From the NCBI GenBank assembly GCA_963921195.1, contig OY992537.1:245526414-245590413 (forward strand): DNA of 64,000 bases, given 5' to 3'. Under the pieces are notes generated by a model. The model was not told where the DNA came from, did no database searches, and was given only the letters and a program-made list of their open reading frames with translations. Source of the stretch: Pegoplata infirma (lineage: Eukaryota; Arthropoda; Insecta; Diptera; Anthomyiidae). This document shows, in pieces, positions 55,470 to 64,000 of the stretch. A program made the position numbers and the translations under genes. Position 1 is the stretch's first letter, and the number at the start of each line of letters is the position of its first letter.

Positions 55470-56660
55470 TGCTCAACGGCTCCCCCAAATGATGCACAAT
55501 CAGGACCCTTTAACCGGAAAAATAACAAAACAAATTTTGCTCTGCTTGACGGACTACAAAGAGCGTCTTGCTAGGGGATTACGGGTGCTATGATCACAAC
55601 ACCAGTCGCAACTCTTAACGCTTTCTGGAATTGCTTCCCTTGGATCTTCATAGCCAAGGGGTAGCCATGAAATCTATTTGCAGTCACCATAAAAATGGAT
55701 CATACCATGTACTACAATGCAAGACATAGTCAACTGTTTAATGGGTTTTCGGAACTTCATTCGATGTTTGTCATGCCCTAAGACAGTACGTCACCTTTCA
55801 TAGAGTTTGGCAGGAAATTCAGTGTAAACTTCTTGAAAGGGTAAGACTAGTGTCATCCAGATAAACTTCTCAGAAAGTACTCTGATACTTTCTATACGGA
55901 CGATTCTAGTACCTTAGTTGGTTTCTGGATCTGGTTGGTATTTGGATGACGAAACCAAATACACTCATGCTATTGGATTCTCCAGTAACAAAATCTAAAA
56001 TTTTCTAAGAATGTAGGTGCAGACTCAATCAGGTCTCATGTGAGCACATGGTCTGTATATTGTGGGTTTCGGTTCATAGGGGAATACGGGAAATTGAGAT
56101 TGCCGATGTTTTGGCAAACATTGGTTTCAATACAATTCCTCACAATCTGGAGCCTCAGATTGGTATAGGATTGAAATGGATAATTCGTAGTACTAACTCT
56201 CACATGAAATAAAGTTTTATTGAAAGATGTTCACATGAGTTGATATGCAAGAATACTAAATGTTATGTGATAAGACCGGACAAGTGGCAAACTATATACT
56301 CTGCCTGAGTATAAGAGACTGTCGCAAACTTTCTGGCACTAATACGGGACACAACTCCAGTGCTCGTCGTATGACGGGATAAGGTGTCTTACCGGACTCT
56401 CTGTGTGCAGCTTGTCTTAAAGATGATCAACATTACGTCTGTTGTTTTCTACCGTTCTCTAGAGCTGAACTGAGGCTAATGGGCTCTGATATTCTGCCAC
56501 TGAACATGGATTACCAGTTATATACATTACCTGGTAATGTGTTATATAATCACCACCCATTTCCAAAGTTGCTAATTTCCCTTTCCAGATTACGGTGCAG
56601 TGGATTTTTTTGTGTCTGAGGGCCGTGGACTTATCTAGTTTTCTTTAAGGCTCAACTCAA
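55470..56660 (+). pseudogene. LINE pol remnant (reverse transcriptase C-terminus and RNase H)
   Basis: Translating in shifting frames gives LQRASC-stop-GITGAM then TTPVATLNA (55555-55625), the conserved 'QRAACLGITGAM.TTPT.AL' block after the LINE reverse transcriptase; then YTDDSS and WYLDDETKYTHAIGFSSN (RNase H start, 55898-55988), and WVSVHRGIREIEIADVLANI (56066-56125), the RNase H His/Asp block. Later LCVQLVLKDD and HYVCCF (about 56405-56455) fit the terminal cysteine/histidine motif. Stops and frameshifts are many. Probably I/Jockey/R1-like. Composition is less AT-biased than the surroundings. Confidence 0.7.
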
Positions 56661-56688
56661 AAGTTAAAAAAAAAGGTTAAAATTGGTT

Positions 56689-57139
56689 TTATTTTAAGGC
56701 ATAAGAGGCTTTGTTCTGAAGACCACACCTCTCGGTAGGAGCTGGTATCCAGAATACTGTATCTACTTGCAGCGCGTTGTAGTAGACTGTTCTTTTCTTC
56801 TCAATGGTTACTTCCACAGTGTGTATTGGATTGAAGTCCAACAATCCATTAGATAACTGTACGAGTTCTGTTTAGAAGAAGTTGACTGGATCTAGTTTCA
56901 TAAGTTTGATAACGTTTGTCTCTAGATCGTACAAATATTCAAATTCCGCCAACTTTTTTCTGCAATTTGAAGTTAGCTGTCGTAGAAGCCAGTTTTGATC
57001 GTTCAAGTCGAATTTGCGACAGACAACACAGTCAAAACATCGCCTGCAATGGCTAAGTCTTTGTCCACTCATTCCCAAACAAAAAATCGATGAGAAATTT
57101 TGGGCATACAGCCAATTCTGGATAGTTTTTTGTTACATT
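56689..57139 (-). pseudogene. Unrecognised broken reading frame, about 150 codons
   Basis: On the minus strand one frame stays open from a stop near 57141 to 56689 except for a single TAA at 56872-56874. The first part has four close Cys (HCRRCFDCVVCRKFD), then ELVQL-type helical text after the stop and ends VFWIPAPTERCGLQ, KASYALK. Residue composition is protein-like, unlike other short frames here. I do not recognise the family. It may be a decayed gene, an exon, or another part of a retroelement lying behind the LINE remnant; the adjacent LINE has opposite orientation. Confidence 0.45.
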
Positions 57140-57640
57140 AGAATAGAACAAGTGGTAAATAAGTGCAAGAACAGAAGTTTCATTTGGATGTCTATAAAAT
57201 TGCCAATGCTACGCTACCCCTTATCCGTTTCAAAGAAAAAAGGCTAGCTCCTTTGAACTGAAAATTACCACCCAATATCAAGTTTCTTTACGTTCCCAAA
57301 GATGATGTAGAGCATGTTTAAGTATTATCTTAAATACTATCCAGAGACCAATTCACTTTTTGCAATGGCTTTCGTATCCTACCGAATACAACTCCCATAT
57401 TTATATAAAGGCGAAAGAGGTCTATCTAAAAGCTTCTGGATCCGTTGCATAGGGCTGTCTTGAAACCCTTCAATGAAATTAGTAGAAGGATAAGTGTAAC
57501 TTATCTCTGAACCCCGAGCTTATGCTCGTATGTGGTACTCTCACATCCACATACGAGCATAATCGAATGTGTTTGTTGTTGGCTGTCTAATGTAAATCAC
57601 AATAAATTACAGAGAAAATTCGTTTCCACCACATTGCCTC
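57140..57640. other. GC-richer stretch of unknown origin
   Basis: Composition resembles the adjoining decayed coding DNA. I found no convincing frame. It includes a 15-bp hairpin (TATGCTCGTATGTGG, 57521-57535; inverse at 57547-57561). Possibly further retroelement remnant. Confidence 0.35.
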
Positions 57641-58073
57641 ACAGAAAAAAAAACGAATTGTTTTATTGACCGCCATATTTGTGAATACAATTAATTTTTT
57701 TCACGGAAAGTGCTCATATACGGAAATTTTTAATATCAACAAACGGTTGTAAGTTTTGATTGTTGAAAAAGGAATTTTGTTTTTTTTTTTTCAACAAATA
57801 AATTCATCAAATCACATAACACAATTTGTTGATCTGACAACTGATTTTTTTTTTCGACAAATAAATTTAACAAACACTATTTATTGACATAATAAAAGAA
57901 TTTTGAAATAAAATTACTTGACTGAGTTTGTTGACAACAAAATCGAAGTTTAGTATTATGGAATAACAGGCGGCCGTTTTTACTAAATGTTGGGTTGATA
58001 TCACGTTTAGTTGATTTGTAATTCATGTTTGTTGATTTAAATTTGACGATTTTATTTTCTTATTGGTTCAAAG
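57641..58073. repeat. Probable MITE left part, CACAGAAAAAAAAACG
   Basis: CACAGAAAAAAAAACGAATTG (57641, first bases) followed by TTGTTGA and TCAACAAATAAATT words in both orientations. The hAT at 58074 interrupts before a right end appears; no partner end was found after it. Confidence 0.4.
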
Positions 58074-58399
58074 TAGAGATGCGCGCGTGACACGATTTTT
58101 TTGTGTTTCACGTGATTCACGGGTGAATTACGCGTGATCGTGAGTGAACTTTTTTTTTACTCACGTGATCGTGAGTGCACGTGATTAGAAAAAATAGTTT
58201 CGTTTGTGAGCGTGCGTAAGAAATACATGATCATATTGAATTTAGTGTGTAATTAATACCAAATTGTGATTTAAATTAATGTTTATGACTGTTTTTAGGA
58301 ATTAAATTGAATAAATTTGTTTATTTTAATTTTGGGAGTTTTCGTGAGAGTGATTATTTCATGAGCATGAGTCAAAATTCACTCACGCGCCCATCTCAA
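58074..58399. mobile_element. hAT-type MITE, GCGCGTGA/CTCACG family (copy 2)
   Basis: Flanked by GTTCAAAG (58066-58073) and GTCCAAAG (58400-58407), one mismatch in 8. The ends are TAGAGATGCGCGCGTGACAC and CTCACGCGCCCATCTCAA. Compared with 50867-51396 the interior is inverted (CGTGAG first) and shorter. Non-coding. Confidence 0.85.
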
Positions 58400-60021
58400 G
58401 TCCAAAGTATGAACAATTTTAATACTTTACCGATAATTTTGCTGGGTTATTAAAAAAAAAAAATCTCAAAAAAATGTCTTGTATAAAATGTAAACGAAAG
58501 TATTGGTCACCATATTCAAAATAATGGTTAAAAAATTTAATAAAACCCTAAGGTATCTAAATGTTTGTGTTAAAATAAAACAAACAAATAAATAAACAAA
58601 CGCCTCATTACACGCGAAATTAAATTTGAAATGTTTGTTTAATGTGTTTTTTTTGTTTGGGTCTAAAGTTTGTGGCATTTGATTTGAAGGGTGGTGTAGC
58701 ATAAGTTCTTGTAGTACATACCAGCAGCAGCATCTATAAATGTTGTTGGTTTTCGTTCGTTATACTTGATTGAATGACTGAAGGGTGCCTTTCTTAAACA
58801 TTAACAAATATTAACCTTAAAAAATGAATGAATTCTCAAAAAAAAAATAAAATATATTACATTTATTTTGGATTTTTCTACCGCTTACATGTGGTCTACG
58901 TTCACAAGTCATGTAAGAAACCCACAAAAACGAAAGGACTTTTTCATAAAAAAAAATGCCTTAAGCTCATAAAGACTTTTTTCTAGTAAAAATATTATAT
59001 TTTATTAATCTGGCATAGGATTTGCCCTTAAATACAAAATTTAATTTTATTACCGTACAATGCAAAGAATTTAATGAAATTTTCACAAAAAAAAAACAGT
59101 CTACATCTAAGCATGATATCCATCTCACGTAGAGATTCGCAACTAATAAAAAATGATTCGTCATAATTGTTGTGATAAAAGTCTTGAGTATTTTAAATAT
59201 GGTAGTGACAAAACTATGCTTATCAAGTTCCGATTTTTAAAATTGATCCATTTTGTTTTTTCAATTCAGACTAAACTATGTAAAAGAACATTTGATTGTA
59301 ACTTAATACACTAATAATTTTAGCGCCAAAATTGGGTTCAAAACTTTAAGGTGACTTTAAACAAAACCATTTTTTTTTTTTAATTTAAATTTGTATGTGG
59401 TATCCTGAATCCAAGCTGACCCTTCTAAATATTTATATTCGTAATAAAGAGGTGGCTGGCAGTGTATGTATGTATATGAATTACATACGTACGTTTGTGT
59501 ATGACCATAAATTAAAAAGCTTAATAACAAATTCTCTTTCCTTGATCATATTGTATACATGAATATACATACAGTGACTATGCTTAATTAAGCAGACCTT
59601 AACCACATTTTTTTTTACAAGTGCTTTTCATTTTGCCGAAAAGTTGCAATAGCTTTATTCAAAAGACAAATGAGGGTTATATATTTTTCTAAACCGAATA
59701 ATCGGACTTAAAATGGTATGAAAAAATCACAAGGGATTTTTTTATAACTCTTAAATTAATGTTGCTGAGTATAAAACAACTTAAGTAAAAAAATATATTT
59801 TTTTACTTAAGTTGTTGTTTGTCTTTTACCAGTTCGTATGTTTTCAAAAAAGGACGGAAATCGGTGGATTTTCATAAAATCGATCGGGGATCATGAAAAT
59901 ATATGCTTTATGGTCCTTTAATTGAAATCGGGAAGTCCAAACTCAGAACAAATCTTTGTTTTAACTTCCATGAGAGAATGCGGGAACAGCTTTTCATATA
60001 TATTTAACGTTTTTGTTACAA
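58400..60021. other. Spacer
   Basis: AT-rich with short microsatellites (GTATGTATGTATAT near 59465). Near 59776, CAACTTAAGTAAAAAAATAT is followed by its complement (59797-59814), a short hairpin. At 59880-59915, ATCGATCGGGGATCATGA and ATATGCTTTATGGTCC is an isolated DINE-like core scrap. No gene seen. Confidence 0.5.
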
Positions 60022-60900
60022 AAACAAGTAAGAAAGCTATATTCGGCTGTGCCGAATCTTTAAATACCCTCCACCAATGTAATGATTTAAAAAACAAAAA
60101 AAATTGTTTTATTTATCCCTATTCTTTTTTTTCATTTATTTCAAACCCACTAAAATGGCAATAATCTCATCCGATCCTACTACTATTTTTGTAAATTAAT
60201 TACTGTTTTTTTAAGGAAATTAAAACTTTTCTAATAATTTTCTAATTTACAAAAAAAAAAAATAAAAAATTTTCGAAAAACACATTCGGTATTTTCGAAA
60301 AACCTATTCGAACTTTATGAATTGTTACCATTTATGTATCTTTATCATTTATTAACTTTGATTTATTTCAAACCAACTAGAACCCACTACATACGAAAAA
60401 TCTAATCTGATCCTACTACTTTTTTTGTAAATTAGTTTCTGTTTTCAAGGAAATTAAAACTTTTCTAATTTATGTTCAAAATATTTTAAAATTTCGGCTG
60501 CCACTCCCCATTGTGCGATTCCGCCCAATTTTGTTTTAAGTGCTAGGAATGATAAAATAACATTATGTTTCATGTTTCGTTCACATACATTCAACATGTG
60601 TCAAGTTATAGCAATTTTTTTGTGTGAAATACAGAAAAAATTTTAGAGGTACCTTTACATTTTACCTCATATCTTTTGAAATACTTGACCGATTAAAAAA
60701 AAAAAATACTAACCCTATGACCAGGAGAATTATGCATCTTTTGGTACCCCAAGCCAAAAACAGGATTTCAACAGACGAACAGACAGACTAGATCGACTTA
60801 AAATCGATCGAGGATCATAAATATATATACTTTAAGGGGCCCTAGACCAATATTTTGATGTGTTTCATACGGAATGAAAAATTAATATGTACCCTCTATC
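60022..60900 (-). mobile_element. DINE-like element, minus strand, cut by another element
   Basis: Left AACAAGTAAGAAAGCTATAT, hairpin ATTCGGCTGTGCCGAAT, AAATACCCTCCACC. Right ACAGACAGACTAGATCGACT, AAAATCGATCGAGGATCATA, ATATATACTTTAAGGGGCCC, GACCAATATTTTGATGTG and TGTACCCTCTATC. The expected closing repeat (GAGTGGAGGGTATA) is absent because TAGGGTTGCCAG starts at 60901. Internally, GAAATTAAAACTTTTCTAAT is duplicated (60216 and 60441). Confidence 0.8.
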
Positions 60901-61109
60901 TAGGGTTGCCAGATACTAGAAGTCAAATAACTGGATAATGGAAAATTTTTAGCTGGATTTTGTTAAAGTAACTGGACCCATACATAATTTTTTTTTAATA
61001 ATTTGAAAAAAAAAAATCAACCGATTTTCATATGTGAGACACATATTTTTATTTTGGCTGTCTCTATTTGCTACGGCAAAATGTGCCTTTTTTAAGCATT
61101 TCTATTACT

Positions 61110-61225
61110 TTTTCGTCATCGGCCTGAGGATTGTTAGAGTATATTTTTCTTTTGAAATAACCCCACAAAGTAAAGTCCAAAGTGGTCAAATCTGGAAATC
61201 TAGGAGGACAGTTAAAATTTTCGGG
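61110..61225 (-). pseudogene. mariner-like transposase scrap, minus strand
   Basis: The minus strand reads DFTLWGYFKRK-like text: in outline PPRFPDL, then TLDFTLWGYFKRKIYSNNPQ, allowing frame changes. P-DLTPLDFFLWG is the conserved last catalytic block of insect Tc1/mariner-related transposases (DDE_3 type). About 35 codons remain. Its bases 61112-61165 are the inverted partner of the next feature. Confidence 0.55.
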
Positions 61226-61289
61226 ACGTCAGAAGTCAAAAAAGAGCGATAACAATTAACCACCACTTGAAGATTTGACCCATCAAGAC

Positions 61290-61590
61290 ATATTTTTGTG
61301 GGGTTATTTTAAAAGAAAAATGTACGCCAAGAATCCTTAAATCATCGACGAGCTCAAGGAAAACATACATTCGTGCAGAAATCAACGCTAGACTTACCGA
61401 AATGCTCGAAAAAAGTTGTAAAAAAATTAGTGAAAATGCAGCAAAAAGAACACATTTTCCGTATCAAAAGAGGCATTTATGTTATACTAGCTTACAATCC
61501 CGGTACTTCGTTACCGGTTGTATTGAATACCGGATAATAGAAGGATCAGAATTATTCTATCGATTTCAAAAAAATTCCCCTACGTAGTCT
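61290..61590 (+). pseudogene. mariner-like transposase C-terminus, plus strand
   Basis: FLWGYFKRKMYAKNP, stop, IIDELKENIHS (61291-61375), then in another frame AEINARLTEMLEKSCKKISE and NAAKRTHF (61379-61458). This follows the usual order 'FFLWGYLK..VY..NP.TIDELKENI..EI..IP.EMLE.V..N...R'. One stop and at least one frameshift make it dead. It lies head to head with the minus-strand scrap, both starting at the same motif, like the arms of a rearranged inverted repeat. Confidence 0.65.
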
Positions 61591-61918
61591 TTGTTTTATT
61601 TACTTGTGGACGTTAAAGTCTTCCATAAAAAAATATTTCAATGAATAATTTAAACAATAAAATTTGAATAACTTTGCTGGTACGTTATCATGTTCGTTTC
61701 GGGGGAAAAATATAATAAGAATTTTCGAGCCCTTATGTCGGGATTTTGGATTTTGAGTGAATAAATATTTCAGTGAAAAAAGAAATTGGAATAAAAAAAT
61801 ATGGAGTAAATAAAATAAAAGCTAAAAACCAAAAATTTGAGTTGAAAATATTATTCCATATTGTTCCCTGCTCTATATATTTCATATTGTTCCCCGTTCT
61901 ACGCCATTTCATTTCCAA

Positions 61919-62372
61919 TTCCATCTTCTAAGGTCATTATTATAGGAGCAAAAAAAGTACCAAAAGTACACTTAATTACCCCCATTAGAAACGGAATTTA
62001 AAAAAGTACCTCTTCCAGAATGTTTTTTCTTCATCGAAGGATCCTACAATCCGTATTTCAATTATCTAGGATCATTGTTTCAGCAAATATTAAAAGTACT
62101 TTGTATCCCCGTTAAGAAACGGAATTTCCAAAAAGAATTTTTCCCAATCTCTTTTTTCACCGAAGGATTTTATATTCCAAATTTTAAGTTTCTGGGACCA
62201 TTTATATCAGGAAATAAATAAGTACACTTTTTTATTCCTTTTAATCCCTTTATTTTCCGAGAGCCGAACCTTTTCCAATTTCAAGTTTCTATGTTTATTA
62301 TTATTTCAGGAAATAAAAAAGTACCAAAAAGTGTACTTTCGGTACTTTTAACAAAACGTACTTTTTATAGGA
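61919..62372. repeat. Degenerate 100-150 bp satellite units with GTACCAAAAGTAC
   Basis: Units repeat the order AGTACCAAAAGTACACTT, ACCCC, AGAAACGGAATTT, CACCGAAGGAT, CAAATTTTAAGTTTCT, GGACCATT and TTTCAGGAAATAA (near 61950, 62092, 62217 and 62316). Similar units resume at 63805-64000, so the short-period arrays below arose within this satellite. Confidence 0.75.
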
Positions 62373-62515
62373 GGTACTTTTTATAAAAGGTACTTTTTAT
62401 AAAAGGTACTTTTTATAAAAGGTACTTTTTATAAAAGGTACTTTTTATAAAAGGTACTTTTTATAAAAGGTACTTTTTAAAAAAGGTACTTTTTATAAAA
62501 GGTACTTTTTATAAA
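62373..62515. repeat. 16-bp tandem GGTACTTTTTATAAAA, left block
   Basis: About nine units with few changes (one TTTTTAAAAAA variant at 62475). The unit is bounded by GGTAC and looks like an expansion of the GGTACTTTT words in the satellite. Confidence 0.9.
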
Positions 62516-63565
62516 AGGTAAGGTAAGGTAAGGTAAGGTAAGGTAAGGTAAGGTAAGGTAAGGTAAGGTAAGGTAAGGTAAGGTAAGGTAAGGTAAGGTA
62601 AGGTAAGGTAAGGTAAGGTAAGGTAAGGTAAGGTAAGGTAAGGTAAGGTAAGGTAAGGTAAGGTAAGGTAAGGTAAGGTAAGGTAAGGTAAGGTAAGGTA
62701 AGGTAAGGTAAGGTAAGGTAAGGTAAGGTAAGGTAAGGTAAGGTAAGGTAAGGTAAGGTAAGGTAAGGTAAGGTAAGGTAAGGTAAGGTAAGGTAAGGTA
62801 AGGTAAGGTAAGGTAAGGTAAGGTAAGGTAAGGTAAGGTAAGGTAAGGTAAGGTAAGGTAAGGTAAGGTAAGGTAAGGTAAGGTAAGGTAAGGTAAGGTA
62901 AGGTAAGGTAAGGTAAGGTAAGGTAAGGTAAGGTAAGGTAAGGTAAGGTAAGGTAAGGTAAGGTAAGGTAAGGTAAGGTAAGGTAAGGTAAGGTAAGGTA
63001 AGGTAAGGTAAGGTAAGGTAAGGTAAGGTAAGGTAAGGTAAGGTAAGGTAAGGTAAGGTAAGGTAAGGTAAGGTAAGGTAAGGTAAGGTAAGGTAAGGTA
63101 AGGTAAGGTAAGGTAAGGTAAGGTAAGGTAAGGTAAGGTAAGGTAAGGTAAGGTAAGGTAAGGTAAGGTAAGGTAAGGTAAGGTAAGGTAAGGTAAGGTA
63201 AGGTAAGGTAAGGTAAGGTAAGGTAAGGTAAGGTAAGGTAAGGTAAGGTAAGGTAAGGTAAGGTAAGGTAAGGTAAGGTAAGGTAAGGTAAGGTAAGGTA
63301 AGGTAAGGTAAGGTAAGGTAAGGTAAGGTAAGGTAAGGTAAGGTAAGGTAAGGTAAGGTAAGGTAAGGTAAGGTAAGGTAAGGTAAGGTAAGGTAAGGTA
63401 AGGTAAGGTAAGGTAAGGTAAGGTAAGGTAAGGTAAGGTAAGGTAAGGTAAGGTAAGGTAAGGTAAGGTAAGGTAAGGTAAGGTAAGGTAAGGTAAGGTA
63501 AGGTAAGGTAAGGTAAGGTAAGGTAAGGTAAGGTAAGGTAAGGTAAGGTAAGGTAAGGTAAGGTA
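62516..63565. repeat. (AGGTA) pentanucleotide array, 210 units
   Basis: 1,050 bp of uninterrupted 5-mer with no visible point change. It is flanked on both sides by the same 16-bp tandem and begins and ends within a GGTA word, so it probably expanded from that word. Purity over 1 kb implies recent expansion or continuous homogenisation; assembly may have truncated or inflated the count. Each unit junction spells AAGGTAAG on the plus strand. Confidence 0.98.
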
Positions 63566-63804
63566 CTTTTTATAAAAGGTACTTTTTATAAAAGGTACTT
63601 TTTATAAAAGGTACTTTTTATAAAAGGTACTTTTTATAAAAGGTACTTTTTATAAAAGGTACTTTTTATAATAGGTACTTTCTATAAAAGGTACTTTTTA
63701 TAAAAGGTACTTTTTATAAAAGGTACTTTTTATAAAAGGTACTTTTTATAAAAGGTACTTTTTATAAAAGGTACTTTTTATAAAAGGTACTTTTTATAAA
63801 AGGT
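63562..63804. repeat. 16-bp tandem GGTACTTTTTATAAAA, right block
   Basis: About 15 units, with single variants (ATAATAGG near 63670; ACTTTCTAT near 63680). Same phase and strand as the left block. Confidence 0.9.
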
Positions 63805-64000
63805 ACCATTATTTCAGTAGATTAAAAAAAGTACCAAAAGTACACTTTTTTCATTTTACCCCCGTAGAGTCAACATTGGCAAAAACCCAGCCTTGGTGAA
63901 TTTTTTTTCCGGGAGGTGAACCTACATTGCAAATTTTAAGTTTTTAGGACCATTATTTAAGAAAGTATAAAAGGTACCAAAAGTACAGTTTTTTACCCTT
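63805..64000. repeat. Satellite units continue to the window edge
   Basis: GGTACCATTATTTCAG, AAAGTACCAAAAGTACACTT, GTGAACCTACATTGC, AAATTTTAAGTTTTTAGGAC and a second GGTACCAAAAGTACAG at 63976 match the units at 61919-62372. Confidence 0.75.

Larger units (their letters stand above)
60901..64000. mobile_element. Probable hAT-like element start; right end beyond the window
   Basis: TAGGGTTGCCAGATACTAG interrupts the 5' end of a DINE-like copy. TAGGG-TGCCA is a common hAT terminus. The rest of the DINE-like end is not in the window, so the right end would lie past 64000. The region contains mariner scraps and a satellite block. Everything except the junction is inference. Confidence 0.45.

Noticed and set aside
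62516..63565. AAGGT array as a telomeric repeat
   Set aside because: The insect telomere unit is TTAGG; here the unit is TAAGG in cyclic form, not a rotation of TTAGG or its complement. Flies lack short telomeric repeats, and the array is embedded in a local satellite.
62373..63804. CRISPR array
   Set aside because: Units are contiguous without unique spacers, and the DNA is clearly eukaryotic.

Overview
The window reads as repeat-rich, AT-rich intergenic or intronic DNA of a fly, most likely a calyptrate dipteran. The reasons are a dispersed repeat whose core (AAAGTATATATATT, GATC, runs of GTCCGTCCGTC) resembles the Drosophila DINE-1/INE-1 (Helentron-type) family, long homopolymer-rich spacers, and the mix of RTE, hAT, piggyBac, pogo and mariner pieces. 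I see no convincing host gene, no rRNA and no canonical tRNA. The only long open frame (968 codons, 6678-9584, minus strand) is the single protein of an RTE-like LINE. Everything else that looks coding is a broken transposon remnant: two LINE pol remnants with RNase H, mariner and pogo transposase scraps, and one unrecognised broken frame.

Layout. 1-845: an inverted repeat with a DINE-like piece. 845-5550: spacer and small terminal-inverted-repeat (TIR) elements. 5556-10178: a piggyBac-like shell (TTAA duplication) holding a TA-flanked MITE and a DINE-like element, which is itself split by the intact RTE. 10200-14640: a hAT-like element fragment, a TA-flanked MITE, and a DINE-like copy split by a 2.9 kb hAT that contains a foldback that contains another hAT. 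16.5-18 kb: a perfect 131-bp inverted repeat and a TIR element. 18-20.2 kb: three DINE-like copies head to tail. 21.2-22.3 kb: a foldback. 22.95-29.79 kb: a nested giant palindrome. 30.3-33.1 kb: a DINE-like copy with a 35-bp minisatellite and another copy inserted in it. 34.7-37.4 kb: hAT, MITEs and an interrupted DINE-like copy. 39.35-44.2 kb: a DINE-like copy split by a foldback that is itself split by a pogo MITE and a 3 kb element. 45-47.7 kb: a DINE-like copy and a LINE remnant split by a MITE. 48.9-51.4 kb: a SINE-like insertion and two hATs. 52.4-54.1 kb: a TIR shell with a DINE-like copy and a foldback. 55.4-57.6 kb: a second LINE remnant. 58-64 kb: hAT, a DINE-like copy cut by a probable hAT end, mariner scraps, and a satellite block with 210 copies of a 5-mer.

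The pieces do not form a pathway. The informative content is stratigraphy. Target duplications and intact opposite arms let the order of insertion be read for many elements. The most notable structures are the 6.8 kb composite palindrome, the (AAGGT)210 array, the SINE-like element with a 12-bp duplication, and the DINE-like family with its conserved 3' hairpin. Family assignments rest on termini, duplications and motifs read by eye; no search was run.
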